A stretch of DNA of 22,535 bases from Thermoplasmata archaeon (GCA_030040035.1 JASHUJ010000053.1:1-22535), one strand, 5' to 3'. Positions 1 to 7,820 are shown, counted from the stretch's first letter. Notes: generated by a model not told the origin, from the letters alone. Numbers and translations: made by a program.

Positions 1-2
1 AA

Positions 3-836
3 CATCTCTTTCGGCGGCTCCTCGGGGCGTATCTCGCCGGCGCGCGCGAGTTCGTCGTGCGCGAGCGCCCCACCCTGCGCGCGCCGACGCGCGACGTCGT
101 GCGCACGTTCTGCCGGCGCACGCGCCAGCCCGAGATCGTATCGGACGAAGGGAACCTCGTCCGGCTCCACGACCTCGCCTACCAGAACCCGATCCCGTTC
201 GAACAGCGGATCGCCCGGATGGGCCGGCTGGTCCTGGATTTCCACCGCGAAGCGATCGACGGCTGGAACCGTCTCCCGCTCGGCGAGGACGAGGCGTGGG
301 AGCGACGCGACGACGAGATCGACCGGGAAGCGTGGTACCTCCAGCGGCTGGTCTCGGTCCGCATCGCTTCCGGGGAAGCGGGCCCGGAGCTCCTCGGCTA
401 CCTCACGATCGGCCGGAGCCTCGAGCGAATCGCGGACCACGCGGTCGTGATCGGCGAGGCGGGCCGTCGACTCATCGACCTCCCGCAGGGCTCGGGGCCG
501 ACGGTCTCGCTCCACCAGTTCCACGCCCAGGCGATGGAGCACCTCGAGGGGGTCCTCTCCGCACCGGACGGCGCGGTCGCGAACGACCTCCTCGACATGG
601 GCGAGGCGCTCCTCGCCTCGGGCCGGTCGCTCGCGGACCGGCTCCTCCCCGCGGTCAACGGGGCGTCGATCCCGCCCGCCACGGCCGCGGCCGTCGGACG
701 GATCCTCGAGTCGATCGGGCGGACGATCGCGTACGCCCAGGACATCGGCCAGGTGGCGCTGGACGGCGCGCTCCCCACGGACGAGCCCGACGTGCGTCCC
801 GCGCCGCGCCGGCTCGCCGCCACGTCGGTCGCATAA
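3..836 (+). CDS. PhoU-domain phosphate/polyphosphate regulator, 5' end missing
   Basis: The reading frame is open to the left edge, so the N-terminus is lost; 277 codons are visible. The first ~60 residues (GAYLAGAREFVV, then RDVVRTFCRR and PEIVSDEGN) resemble the connector between an N-terminal AbrB/SpoVT swapped-hairpin domain and PhoU in archaeal AbrB-PhoU proteins. The AbrB part itself lies mostly off the window. From about residue 60 onward there are two helical PhoU-type repeats with the typical spacing; the first contains RSLERIADHAVVIGEA, matching the PhoU metal-binding E/R..AD.A signature. Such proteins are thought to control phosphate uptake or polyphosphate level in the cytoplasm. 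No pst transporter genes are visible, but the next genes (SixA, Ppx, CHAD) fit a phosphate theme. An internal GTG at 57 is in frame but starts inside conserved sequence, so it is unlikely to be the true start. Confidence 0.85.
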   Translation, partial: HLFRRLLGAYLAGAREFVVRERPTLRAPTRDVVRTFCRRTRQPEIVSDEGNLVRLHDLAYQNPIPFEQRIARMGRLVLDFHREAIDGWNRLPLGEDEAWERRDDEIDREAWYLQRLVSVRIASGEAGPELLGYLTIGRSLERIADHAVVIGEAGRRLIDLPQGSGPTVSLHQFHAQAMEHLEGVLSAPDGAVANDLLDMGEALLASGRSLADRLLPAVNGASIPPATAAAVGRILESIGRTIAYAQDIGQVALDGALPTDEPDVRPAPRRLAATSVA

Positions 837-869
837 CTCGGCGCGGGGGCCGAACCGGCGCCGGGGCGA

Positions 870-884
870 GGGTTTTTCTAACCC
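870..884 (+). promoter_or_regulatory. T-rich box between phoU-like gene and sixA
   Basis: A pyrimidine/A-rich patch (ggtttttctaaccc) sits 37 nt before the sixA ATG in otherwise very GC-rich DNA. It could be a TATA-like box for sixA or the T-tract terminator of the PhoU gene. The flanking ggg and ccc can also form a weak hairpin. The sequence does not decide between these readings. Confidence 0.35.
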
Positions 885-913
885 CAATCGCTGGACCGTA
901 TCCCTTTGGGACG

Positions 914-1450
914 ATGCCCCGCCCGGCCCGTAGCCCGCGCAATGTTCGAGTGGTGGTGGTCCGCCACGGCCCCGCCGAGGTGCGGAACCCGATCCGGTGG
1001 CCGGACGACGATCGTCGGCCGCTGACGTCCAAGGGCCGCAACCAGACCCGTCGGGCCGCAAAGGGCCTCGCCCGGCTCGTCCCGCCCGCGGACCGTATCG
1101 CGACGAGCGCGGCCGCCCGGGCGATCGCGACCGCCGAGATGGTGCAGGAGGGGCTCGGGGAGTCCTCCCGGATGGAGCAGTGGGAGGAACTCGGTGCCGG
1201 CCGCCTCGCCGGCCCGATCTTCGATCGCCTCCGTCGCTCGGTCCGCACGGGCCAGGAGATCGTCCTCGTCGGCCACGATCCGACCCTCGCCGAGTTCGTC
1301 GGGATGGCCCTCGCGGGCGACGGCGTGCCGCTCGTCCACCTCGCGAAGGGCGGCGCGGCGTGCCTCGAGTTCCCGGCGTCGGTCGGGCCGGGCTCGGGCC
1401 GTCTCGTCTGGCTGCTCACCCGGAGGCAGCTCGCCGAGGTCCGCGGCTGA
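914..1450 (+). CDS. sixA: SixA-like histidine phosphatase
   Basis: A 178-residue protein of the histidine phosphatase (phosphoglycerate mutase-like) superfamily, close to the small size usual for SixA. The catalytic RHG lies at residues 17-19 (VVVRHGPAE), and the second catalytic His is H121 in LVGHDPTL. The intermediate TSAAARAIATAEM (about 64-76) matches the TSxxxRAxxTA segment of SixA. SixA removes phosphate from phosphohistidine in signalling or phosphotransfer proteins. Relatives are often found beside CHAD, Ppx and polyphosphate genes, as here. The ATG at 914 was chosen because the core beta-strand VRVVVVRHG starts ten residues later; the open frame continues upstream to 296 only as a shadow of the PhoU gene. 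Its last 35 nt overlap the convergent kinase gene. Confidence 0.85.
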   Translation: MPRPARSPRNVRVVVVRHGPAEVRNPIRWPDDDRRPLTSKGRNQTRRAAKGLARLVPPADRIATSAAARAIATAEMVQEGLGESSRMEQWEELGAGRLAGPIFDRLRRSVRTGQEIVLVGHDPTLAEFVGMALAGDGVPLVHLAKGGAACLEFPASVGPGSGRLVWLLTRRQLAEVRG

Positions 1451-2186
1451 GCCCGCCGCGGGTCCGGGGCGGTTTCTCGGGGCGCGGGGCCGGTCGGGCC
1501 GCGCCGTAGAGCGGCGCGACGAGCTGCTGGACGTCGACGTGCACCTGCTCGGGGAACCGGTTCGCGTCGACCCGGTGGAAGTCGTACTCCTTCGCCATCC
1601 AGTCGAACTCGCGGGAGAGCCGCTCCTGGTACAGGAAGAAGCTCTCGAAGAGGTCGCGGGAGAGCGAGAGATCCATGCCCGACTCCCAGTAGTCGAGCGA
1701 GCCGTACTTCCCGATCGATCGGTGGAGGAGGATCTCGGTGCGGGCGTCGAGGAAGACGACGAGGTCGGGCCGCAGCGCGAAGCTGTACAGCTCGCCCGCG
1801 TACTCCCGCGACGCGCCCCGGACGATCGCGCGCGCCATCAGCGTGTAGACGTACCGGTCGGCGAGGACGGTCGCGCCCGCCGCGAGGGCGGGGATCATCT
1901 TGTTCTCGAGCTGGTCGGCGAAGTCGGCGGCGTAGAGCAGGGCGAGCGTGGACGCCGCGAGGGTGTGCCCCTGCTTCGCCCGGTCGATCTCGGCGCTCAC
2001 GAGCGTCGAGCGGCGGAGGCCGGTGTCGACGACCGCGTGGCCTTCCACCTCGAGCCACGACTTGAGCAGGGCGACCTCGGTCGTCCGCCCCGAGCCGTCC
2101 GCCCCCTCGATGACGATGAGCTTCCCCGGCAGCGGCTCCGTGGGAAGCCCGGGGAGGCGGGTGCCGTACGTCCGGTTATCGGTCAT
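1416..2186 (-). CDS. dTMP-kinase-like P-loop kinase, copy 1, with Arg in Walker A
   Basis: A 256-residue P-loop kinase of the thymidylate kinase fold and a paralogue of the next gene upstream. The P-loop at residues 28-36 reads GADGSGRTT, so the Walker A lysine is Arg34 (codon at 2085-2087). The DRY motif is at 110-112 (LADRYVYT), and a shared YWESGMDLSLS segment is at 166-176. The canonical reaction is dTMP + ATP to dTDP + ADP. The Lys-to-Arg change makes normal catalysis doubtful, so this copy may be slow, use a different phosphate donor, or partner copy 2. The start overlaps the stop of copy 2 by 11 nt (ATGACCGATAA), which suggests translational coupling. The last ~28 residues are an Arg/Pro/Gly-rich tail that overlaps the convergent sixA. 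Confidence 0.8.
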   Translation of the reverse strand: MTDNRTYGTRLPGLPTEPLPGKLIVIEGADGSGRTTEVALLKSWLEVEGHAVVDTGLRRSTLVSAEIDRAKQGHTLAASTLALLYAADFADQLENKMIPALAAGATVLADRYVYTLMARAIVRGASREYAGELYSFALRPDLVVFLDARTEILLHRSIGKYGSLDYWESGMDLSLSRDLFESFFLYQERLSREFDWMAKEYDFHRVDANRFPEQVHVDVQQLVAPLYGAARPAPRPEKPPRTRGGLSRGPRRAASG

Positions 2187-2874
2187 GGAGCAGGGCCGCC
2201 CCCGTCGGGAAGTTCTCGAGCAGCGGCGCGAGGTGCCCGCGGAGCTCGGTCTGGATCGCCTCGACGGAGCGGGTGGAATCGATGATCGTGAACTGGTCGG
2301 ACTCCGCGAGCCGCTCGTACTCGGCGCGCAGCCGGCTCTGGAAGCGGACGTAGCTCTCCTCGACGTCGTCCGAGAGCCCGAGGTCCATGCCCGCCTCGTA
2401 GTAGTTGATCTTCAGCCGGGAGGCGAGCTTGCGCTTGAGCGTCACCTGCACCGGGACGCGGAAGTAGAAGACGCGGTCCGGGCGCGGGGCGAAGGAGTAG
2501 ATCGTCCGGACCCACTTCGGATCGCAGCCGCGGGCCGCGTCACGGACGAACGCGGTGAACGCGTACCGGTCGCACACGACGAGGTAGCCGGCCCGCAGCG
2601 GCGGGAAGATCGTGCGCTCGAAGCGGTCCGCGAAGTCGACCGCGTGCAGGAGCGAGAACGTCGTCGGCGTGAGGAGGTTCTTCTTCTTGCCCCGGCGGAT
2701 CACACCCGAGACGAGGTCGGAGGAGTTCCACTCGGTGAAGAAGACGCGGTAGTCGCGAGCCTGGAGCCACTTCCCGAGGAGCGCCGCCTGGGTCGACTTC
2801 CCGCTCCCGTCGAGCCCTTCGAAGACGAGCAGTCGACCCGGGAATCCGTGGGTGGGGGAGGGCGACTCAGCCAT
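2176..2874 (-). CDS. tmk: dTMP-kinase-like P-loop kinase, copy 2
   Basis: A 232-residue thymidylate-kinase-like protein, near the usual 200-215 residues. It has an intact Walker A GLDGSGKST at 20-28 (Lys26), a DRY motif at 102-104 (CDRYAFTAF), and RPDRVFYFRVP at 141-151 in place of the usual PDLTxxLxVP. It shares FADxxE and YYEAGMDLGLSDD (158-170) with the adjacent copy 1, so the pair arose by tandem duplication. The second copy is expected to bind ATP normally; dTMP is the family substrate, but the setting between Ppx and SixA leaves room for another acceptor or donor. The ATG overlaps the end of ppx by 8 nt (ATGGCTGA), so the three minus-strand genes form a tightly coupled operon. Confidence 0.85.
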   Translation of the reverse strand: MAESPSPTHGFPGRLLVFEGLDGSGKSTQAALLGKWLQARDYRVFFTEWNSSDLVSGVIRRGKKKNLLTPTTFSLLHAVDFADRFERTIFPPLRAGYLVVCDRYAFTAFVRDAARGCDPKWVRTIYSFAPRPDRVFYFRVPVQVTLKRKLASRLKINYYEAGMDLGLSDDVEESYVRFQSRLRAEYERLAESDQFTIIDSTRSVEAIQTELRGHLAPLLENFPTGAALLHDR

Positions 2875-4408
2875 GCGGCAGGCGGACCTCGAGGCCGAAG
2901 ACGCGCTCCATCGGTTTGCGGACCTTCTCCGCCCAGCGCGGGGGGAGGTTCGTATCGGTCGGCGCAGAAAAGCTCACCGCGAGCGTCCGTCCCTGCCCGA
3001 CGAGGGAGAAGCGCGGACGGGCCGGCGTGACGACCTCGGCGACTTCGAGGATCGCTCCGAGCCGCAGCGCGAGATCGAGGTCGACGGGGCGGATGATCGG
3101 GAGGTACGCCTTCTTCCACTGGGACGGCGGGTCGTCCCCCTCGTACAGGTACGTCGCCATCGACGCGAGGAGCACCTCGCGCTGGTCGAGGCCCCAGATC
3201 GGGTAGTTCTGGATGAGGTACGCCGAGTGATGGGCGTGGTTCCACAGATCGACCGCGGTGCCGGCGTCGTGCATCCACGCCGCGACGCGCAGCGCGAGCG
3301 CCTCGCGACGGCCGGCTCCGAGCTTCGGACCGAGGGCCGCGAAGAGCGCGAGCGCGGTCTCGGCGAGCGCGCGGCCGTGCTCGAGCGAGAACCCGAACGC
3401 CTCGGCCGCTGCGGCGACCGATCGTTCCGCGAGCTCGTCGGCGGGCACGGGGAGCTTCGCGCCGATCGCCTCGAGCGCGATCCCCTCGCGGATCCCCGTA
3501 CCCGACACGACGATCCGCTCGGCCTTCGCCGCGCGCATGATCTCCTCGAGGACGATGATGCCGGCGAGGACGACGTCGGCCCGGTCGCCCCCGATCCCGG
3601 GGATCGATCGGCGCTTCGCGGCCGGCATCTCCCCGAGCAACTCGCCGAGCGCTTCGAGGTCGTGGTCGTAGAGCGTGTAGCCGTGCACCCGCCGGACGGG
3701 CCACTGGCGGAGCTCGATCGTGGCCCGCGCGAGCGAGCGGAGCGTGCCGCCGATCCCGAGGAGGCGATCCGGCGGGCCTCCGAACGCCTCGAGGACGCTC
3801 GTGAGGGTCGTGCGCACGTAGGACCGGAGCTCCTCCCACTCCCGTCGCCGTGGGGGGTCGCGGCGAAAGAACCGTTGCGTCAATCGGAGGACCCCGAGCG
3901 GCAGGCTGACGGAATTGTGGAGACGGCCCTCGCGCACTTCGGCGAGCTGGAGCGAGCCTCCGCCCAGGTCGAGCACGATGTCGTCCTCGAGCTCCCAGGC
4001 GCTCGCCACCCCGAGGTAGGCGTACCGGGCCTCCTCCGCTCCCGAGAGGATCCGTAGCAGGACGCCGGTCGAGCGCTCGACCTCGCGCACGAACTCCGTC
4101 CCGTTCGGCGCGTCGCGCACCGCGCTCGTTGCGACCGCGAGCGTGCGGGCGAGACCGAGGGTCCGGACCAGGCGCGCGAACCGCCGGACGGTCGCGGTCC
4201 CCCGCGCGATCGTCTCGGGCGTCAGCTGACCATCCGGCTCGGGGTCCAGGCCGAGCCGGGGCACGTCCTTCGTCTCGTAGATCGGACGGACGGTGCCGGC
4301 CGCCGAGGCCTCGAAGGCGACGAACCGGGCGGTGTTGGAGCCGAGATCGATCACGCCGAGGGTCGAACGCGCCCGCGTCGGGGCCGCCTCGCGCGTCCGA
4401 GCCTCCAT
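2867..4408 (-). CDS. ppx: Ppx/GppA-family exopolyphosphatase
   Basis: A 513-residue protein of the ASKHA-fold Ppx/GppA family, matching the usual ~500 residues. The phosphate-1 loop is VIDLGSNTAR (19-28), ATSAVRDAPNG is at 92-102, LSGAEEARYAYLG at 121-133 carries the catalytic Glu, and the phosphate-2 loop is LDLGGGSLQL (146-155). A C-terminal HD-like domain begins near 340 with AAWMHDAGTAVD (H380, D381) and NHAHHSAYLI. The enzyme releases phosphate from polyphosphate ends or hydrolyses pppGpp; the adjacent CHAD and PhoU genes favour polyphosphate. ATG 4408 was chosen because the conserved core begins ~17 residues in. A GTG at 4429 lies 26 nt from a TATA-like patch and is a possible alternative. 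It is the first gene of the operon with the two kinases. Confidence 0.88.
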   Translation of the reverse strand: MEARTREAAPTRARSTLGVIDLGSNTARFVAFEASAAGTVRPIYETKDVPRLGLDPEPDGQLTPETIARGTATVRRFARLVRTLGLARTLAVATSAVRDAPNGTEFVREVERSTGVLLRILSGAEEARYAYLGVASAWELEDDIVLDLGGGSLQLAEVREGRLHNSVSLPLGVLRLTQRFFRRDPPRRREWEELRSYVRTTLTSVLEAFGGPPDRLLGIGGTLRSLARATIELRQWPVRRVHGYTLYDHDLEALGELLGEMPAAKRRSIPGIGGDRADVVLAGIIVLEEIMRAAKAERIVVSGTGIREGIALEAIGAKLPVPADELAERSVAAAAEAFGFSLEHGRALAETALALFAALGPKLGAGRREALALRVAAWMHDAGTAVDLWNHAHHSAYLIQNYPIWGLDQREVLLASMATYLYEGDDPPSQWKKAYLPIIRPVDLDLALRLGAILEVAEVVTPARPRFSLVGQGRTLAVSFSAPTDTNLPPRWAEKVRKPMERVFGLEVRLPHG

Positions 4409-4447
4409 CGAGAGTCGCGCGCGATGCACGCCCGCGTCATGCCGCGA

Positions 4448-4460
4448 GCTTCTAATACCC
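4448..4460 (-). promoter_or_regulatory. Candidate TATA box for ppx-kinase operon
   Basis: On the minus strand this reads gggtattagaagc, one of the few A/T-rich patches in the 127-nt divergent gap between ppx and the CHAD gene. It is about 47 nt from the ppx ATG and 26 nt from the alternative GTG at 4429. The gap contains no gene and no clear second box for the CHAD gene. Confidence 0.35.
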
Positions 4461-4535
4461 CTCGGTTGAGCCGGGCGCAAGGCTCCGCCGAATCGGTTAC
4501 CCGCCGGCCGGCCGTGCCCCCGCAGGAGACGATCC

Positions 4536-5438
4536 GTGCCCGGTGCGGAGTCGACCGAGGCGATCGACCCGGATCGCCTGCGGGAGGAGCTGCGCGAGAT
4601 CTTCGCCGAGGTCGTGCGAGAGGTCGACGACGTCCTCCACCATCCGCGACCCTCGCCCGCGAGCCTGCACCGCCTGCACCGGGAGATGCGCCGCCTCCGG
4701 ACCGGCCTCGGGATCTGGGGCGAGATCCTGGGGGCGGCGGGTCAGGCGCGGCTCCATCCGCTCCTCGTCCGGTTGCGGCGGCTCACCCGTTTGGTGGGAC
4801 AGGTCCGCGACCGCGACGTCACCCTCGGCCTCCTGGAGGGCGTCGCCGAGCGACCGGCGGCCGACGACGAGCGGGAGCAGCTCCGCCAGTACCGGGCGCG
4901 CCTCGCCGATGACGCCCGGACCGGCCGCGAGCTCCTCCGCGCCTTCCTGCGTTCCGAGCGCGAGGCCCGGCTGTTCGACCAGATCGCCGAGGGCTTCGCG
5001 TTGAAGCCCCGCGCCCGATCGGGCGTCCAGCTCGCTCGGGTGTTCGCCGAGAACCAGCGACGCGGTCACGGGAAGGTCGTGCGGGCGCATCGGAAGGCGC
5101 GACGGCGGCCCACGATGGATCGCCTCCACCGGCTCCGGATCCGGGTCCGCCGCCTGCGCCAGATCTCGGAACTCGCCTCCGCCGTCGATCCCGAGCACGA
5201 CCCGGCGGTCGCGGAGTCGTTGCGCCGTCTCCAGCAGCATCTCGGCCGCCTCCACGACCTGGACGTGCTCGTCCAGGATCTCGACCCCGGTCTCCAGGGG
5301 GCTTCGTGGGCCCGGGCCCTGCGGCGCGAACGGCGCCGTCAGCGCAAGGCGATCGCGAAGGTCCTGCGCGCCCGCAAGCCCCGCGCCGTCCCGAGCGAAC
5401 CGGACGCGGGTCGCGTCGGCCGGCCGACACCTCCATAG
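4536..5438 (+). CDS. CHAD-domain protein, probable polyphosphate binder
   Basis: A 300-residue, strongly Arg- and Leu-rich helical protein. It has two similar four-helix halves typical of CHAD domains. The first has LHRLHREMRRLRTGL (44-58) followed by VGQVRDRDVTLGLL (87-100). The second has MDRLHRLRIRVRRLRQ (184-199) followed by LGRLHDLDVLVQDL (226-239). Conserved His, Arg and Lys faces of CHAD domains are known to bind polyphosphate. No CYTH triphosphatase domain is fused. The start is GTG at 4536, and the gene diverges from ppx. The C-terminal ~45 residues are basic and then Pro-rich, probably disordered. The methyltransferase gene follows after 24 nt on the same strand, so the two may be cotranscribed. 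Confidence 0.85.
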   Translation: MPGAESTEAIDPDRLREELREIFAEVVREVDDVLHHPRPSPASLHRLHREMRRLRTGLGIWGEILGAAGQARLHPLLVRLRRLTRLVGQVRDRDVTLGLLEGVAERPAADDEREQLRQYRARLADDARTGRELLRAFLRSEREARLFDQIAEGFALKPRARSGVQLARVFAENQRRGHGKVVRAHRKARRRPTMDRLHRLRIRVRRLRQISELASAVDPEHDPAVAESLRRLQQHLGRLHDLDVLVQDLDPGLQGASWARALRRERRRQRKAIAKVLRARKPRAVPSEPDAGRVGRPTPP

Positions 5439-5462
5439 CGCGGCCCGAGTGTCGGTCCGCCC

Positions 5463-6962
5463 GTGGCGGCCGGGGCGCGCGTCGATCTCTCGGACGCGAT
5501 CCGGGCCGCTCTGACCGAGACCGGTGCGCTCGGGGCGACGGTTCGCCAGCTCGCGAGTCAGCTCGACGATCGGCCGGGGCACGTCGAGGCCGTGCTCGCC
5601 GAGCTCCACGATCAGGGCCGGGTCCTCCGGATGGGCCGGGGCCTCTGGATGCTGCGGGACTACGAGCGGCTGGCCGAGCGGCCGGATTTCGTCGACCCGG
5701 AGGAGTTCGTAGAACGATTCGAGCACGAGAGCGGCGTGCGGCTCGGTCGCTACACGGGTCCGATCACCTTCCGCTCGAACGAGCGGCTGCCCGTCCATCG
5801 CTGGTGGCCGTACGTCCAGGGGTTCTCGGCGGACTTCGTCCGGGGGATACTCGACACGCACGCCGTCGATCAGGGGACCGTTCTCGATCCCTTCGCGGGG
5901 AGCGGCACGACGCTCGTCGAGGCCCGACGCGCGGGATGGCGGGCATGGGGCACGGAGCTTCTCGCGCCGGCCGTCCTGGCGGCGCGGGTGAAGACCGACT
6001 TCGAGCTCGATCCCGCGAGCCTCGCGCGGGCGGGCGACCGCATGCTGCGACGCGCCGCCCGCCGGACCTCGAGCGGCGCGCTCCCGTTCCTGCGCGAGAC
6101 CCGCCGCCAGTTCTCCCCGCGCGCGCTGGCCGAGCTCCTGTGCCTGCGCGACGCCCTACCGGTCGGCGATCGTCCCGTCGACCGGGCGCTGCGCCTCGCG
6201 TTCGGCCGGGTCCTGATCCCGGCGAGCCGCCTCCACCGCTCGCCGTGCCTCGGTTACGGACGACGGACGGACTCTGCGGCCCCGAGCCCGACGGAGCGCT
6301 TCCGGGCGGCGGTCGCGGAGATGGGGGACGATCTCCGCACGCTGGGATCGAGCCGTCCCGGATGGGGACCGCGCGCGCGCGTCGCGGCGCGCGATGCGCG
6401 CGATGGGCGCTGGCCGGCGGACTCCGTCGACCTCGCGATCACGAGTCCGCCGTACGTGAACGGGATGGACTACGTGATGAACTACAAGGTCGACCTCGCC
6501 TGGCTCGGCTACGTCCGGTCGTACCGGGAGCTGGCCCAGCTCCGGGCGGCGGAAGTGGCCTGCGACAACCTTCCCCGCGCGGAGACGGCCCGCTACCTCG
6601 ATCCCGCGATCGCCCCCGATCCGTGGCTGCCCGAGATCCTCGAGCGCATCCGCGACAACGTGCGGCGCAAGGGCACCTACCGTCGCGATGACATGCACGG
6701 GATCGTCCACCGGTACTTTGCGGATCTCGTGCCGGTCCTCCGCGGCGTGCGCGCGGCGCTGGGGCCGGGGGGGCGGTTCGTGCTGGTCGTCGGCGACTCG
6801 CTCATCGCCGGCGCGTACATCCCGGGGGACCTGCTCCTCGCCCGGGTCGCGACCCGCCAGGGATTCTCGATCGAATCGGTGGAAGTGGCCCGATCGCGGC
6901 GCAGCGGACAGCGCCGGAGCTTCGCGCTCCGCGAGACCGTCGTGACGCTCCGCCGGACCTAG
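5463..6962 (+). CDS. Amino-DNA methyltransferase with N-terminal winged helix
   Basis: A 499-residue protein. Residues ~9-65 look like a winged helix (AIRAALTETGALGATVRQLA, then a wing RVLRMGRGLWMLRDYE). The SAM-binding motif I is DPFAGSGTT (142-150), and the catalytic motif IV is TSPPY (327-331) followed by VNGMDY. S/T-PPY is typical of N4-cytosine enzymes and some N6-adenine enzymes. Motif I before motif IV, with ~175 residues between, places the likely target-recognition region (180-320) in the middle. RRKGTYRRDDM (654-style basic loop near 400) precedes a final strand GGRFVLVVGDS. No restriction endonuclease or BREX/DISARM partner is next to it, so it looks like an orphan methyltransferase. 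An RNA substrate cannot be excluded. The start GTG follows the CHAD stop by 24 nt. Confidence 0.8.
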   Translation: MAAGARVDLSDAIRAALTETGALGATVRQLASQLDDRPGHVEAVLAELHDQGRVLRMGRGLWMLRDYERLAERPDFVDPEEFVERFEHESGVRLGRYTGPITFRSNERLPVHRWWPYVQGFSADFVRGILDTHAVDQGTVLDPFAGSGTTLVEARRAGWRAWGTELLAPAVLAARVKTDFELDPASLARAGDRMLRRAARRTSSGALPFLRETRRQFSPRALAELLCLRDALPVGDRPVDRALRLAFGRVLIPASRLHRSPCLGYGRRTDSAAPSPTERFRAAVAEMGDDLRTLGSSRPGWGPRARVAARDARDGRWPADSVDLAITSPPYVNGMDYVMNYKVDLAWLGYVRSYRELAQLRAAEVACDNLPRAETARYLDPAIAPDPWLPEILERIRDNVRRKGTYRRDDMHGIVHRYFADLVPVLRGVRAALGPGGRFVLVVGDSLIAGAYIPGDLLLARVATRQGFSIESVEVARSRRSGQRRSFALRETVVTLRRT

Positions 6963-7023
6963 GGCCGCGCGCGCGACGGGCGAACGATTCCCCGGCCGGG
7001 GGCGTCGGTTCCGCACGAGGCAA

Positions 7024-7032
7024 ACCCTTAAC
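7024..7032 (+). promoter_or_regulatory. Candidate TATA box for HAD gene
   Basis: The patch acccttaac lies about 36 nt before the GTG at 7065, in a 102-nt gap after the methyltransferase stop. It resembles the gttaaac and tttaagta boxes upstream of other genes in this window. Confidence 0.4.
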
Positions 7033-7064
7033 GGGGGCGCCCGACGGTACTCGCGCGCAGGACG

Positions 7065-7808
7065 GTGGCGCCCGTGCGCGATCCCGAGCCGCATTTTCTC
7101 GAGCCGTTGCTGGGGATCGTCTTCGACCTCGACGGTACGCTCGTGCTCTCCCACCACGACTTCGGACGCATGCGCGCGGAGGTCGTCCGGCTCGCGGAAC
7201 GCTCCGGCGTGACGCCGGGCCATCTGTCGGTGGACGACCCGATCCACAAGATCGTCGAGGCGGCCCGCGAGGAACTGCGCACGAGCGGAGCGCCCGACGC
7301 GGTCTTCTATCGGTTCGAAGCGGAGTACCAGCACCGCGTGGACGCGATCGAGCTCGAGGCGCTCCCGCGGACCACCCCCCGCTCGGGCGCCGGTGACCTG
7401 CTCGCGACGCTGAGCGGGCGAGGGTTCCGGCTCGGCCTGCTCACGCGCAGCTCGGAGGAGTTCGCGCGCCGCGCGCTGCTCCGGACCGGGCTCGATCCAT
7501 ACTTCCGCTACCTGCGCAGCCGCAGCGCTCCCGGACCGGCGAAGCCGTCGCCCGAGGCGTTGCTCCTTCTGCTCAAGGACATGGGCGTGCCGCTCGACCG
7601 GGCGCTCTACGTCGGCGACCACCTCCTGGACGCCGAGTGCGCGACGCGCGCGCAGGTGCGGTTCTACGGGATCCTCCCGGATCCGAGCGATTCGGCCGCC
7701 GCGACGATGACCGCGGACCGTTTCCTGGCCGGCGGCGCCTCCGCCGTCGCGCCGGACCTCCCCGAGCTCGCCCGCCAGCTCAACGTCGCGAAGGCGCCCA
7801 CTCCGTAA
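7065..7808 (+). CDS. HAD-superfamily phosphatase, phosphoglycolate-phosphatase-like
   Basis: A 247-residue HAD hydrolase with all four motifs. Motif I is DLDGTL (Asp21 nucleophile, Asp23 acid/base), motif II is LLTRSS (125-130), motif III is Lys160 in PAKPSPEA, and motif IV is GDHLLDAE (184-191). Residues ~30-105 form an alpha-helical C1-type cap, as in phosphoglycolate phosphatases and beta-phosphoglucomutases. It therefore probably removes phosphate from a small metabolite; the sequence does not name the substrate. The start GTG at 7065 is followed by another in-frame GTG three codons later, so the exact start is uncertain. The convergent flavoprotein gene ends 12 nt beyond its stop. Confidence 0.82.
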   Translation: MAPVRDPEPHFLEPLLGIVFDLDGTLVLSHHDFGRMRAEVVRLAERSGVTPGHLSVDDPIHKIVEAAREELRTSGAPDAVFYRFEAEYQHRVDAIELEALPRTTPRSGAGDLLATLSGRGFRLGLLTRSSEEFARRALLRTGLDPYFRYLRSRSAPGPAKPSPEALLLLLKDMGVPLDRALYVGDHLLDAECATRAQVRFYGILPDPSDSAAATMTADRFLAGGASAVAPDLPELARQLNVAKAPTP

Positions 7809-7820
7809 CGCGCGCCCCCG

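Noticed and set aside
4409..4480. Upstream extension of ppx to a TTG at 4480
   Set aside because: The extra 24 residues are not family-like, and the region includes the probable promoter; ATG 4408 (or GTG 4429) is more likely.
6371..6404. Alternating CG run suggesting Z-DNA or a regulatory site
   Set aside because: It encodes an Arg/Ala-rich linker of the methyltransferase and is expected in DNA of this GC content.
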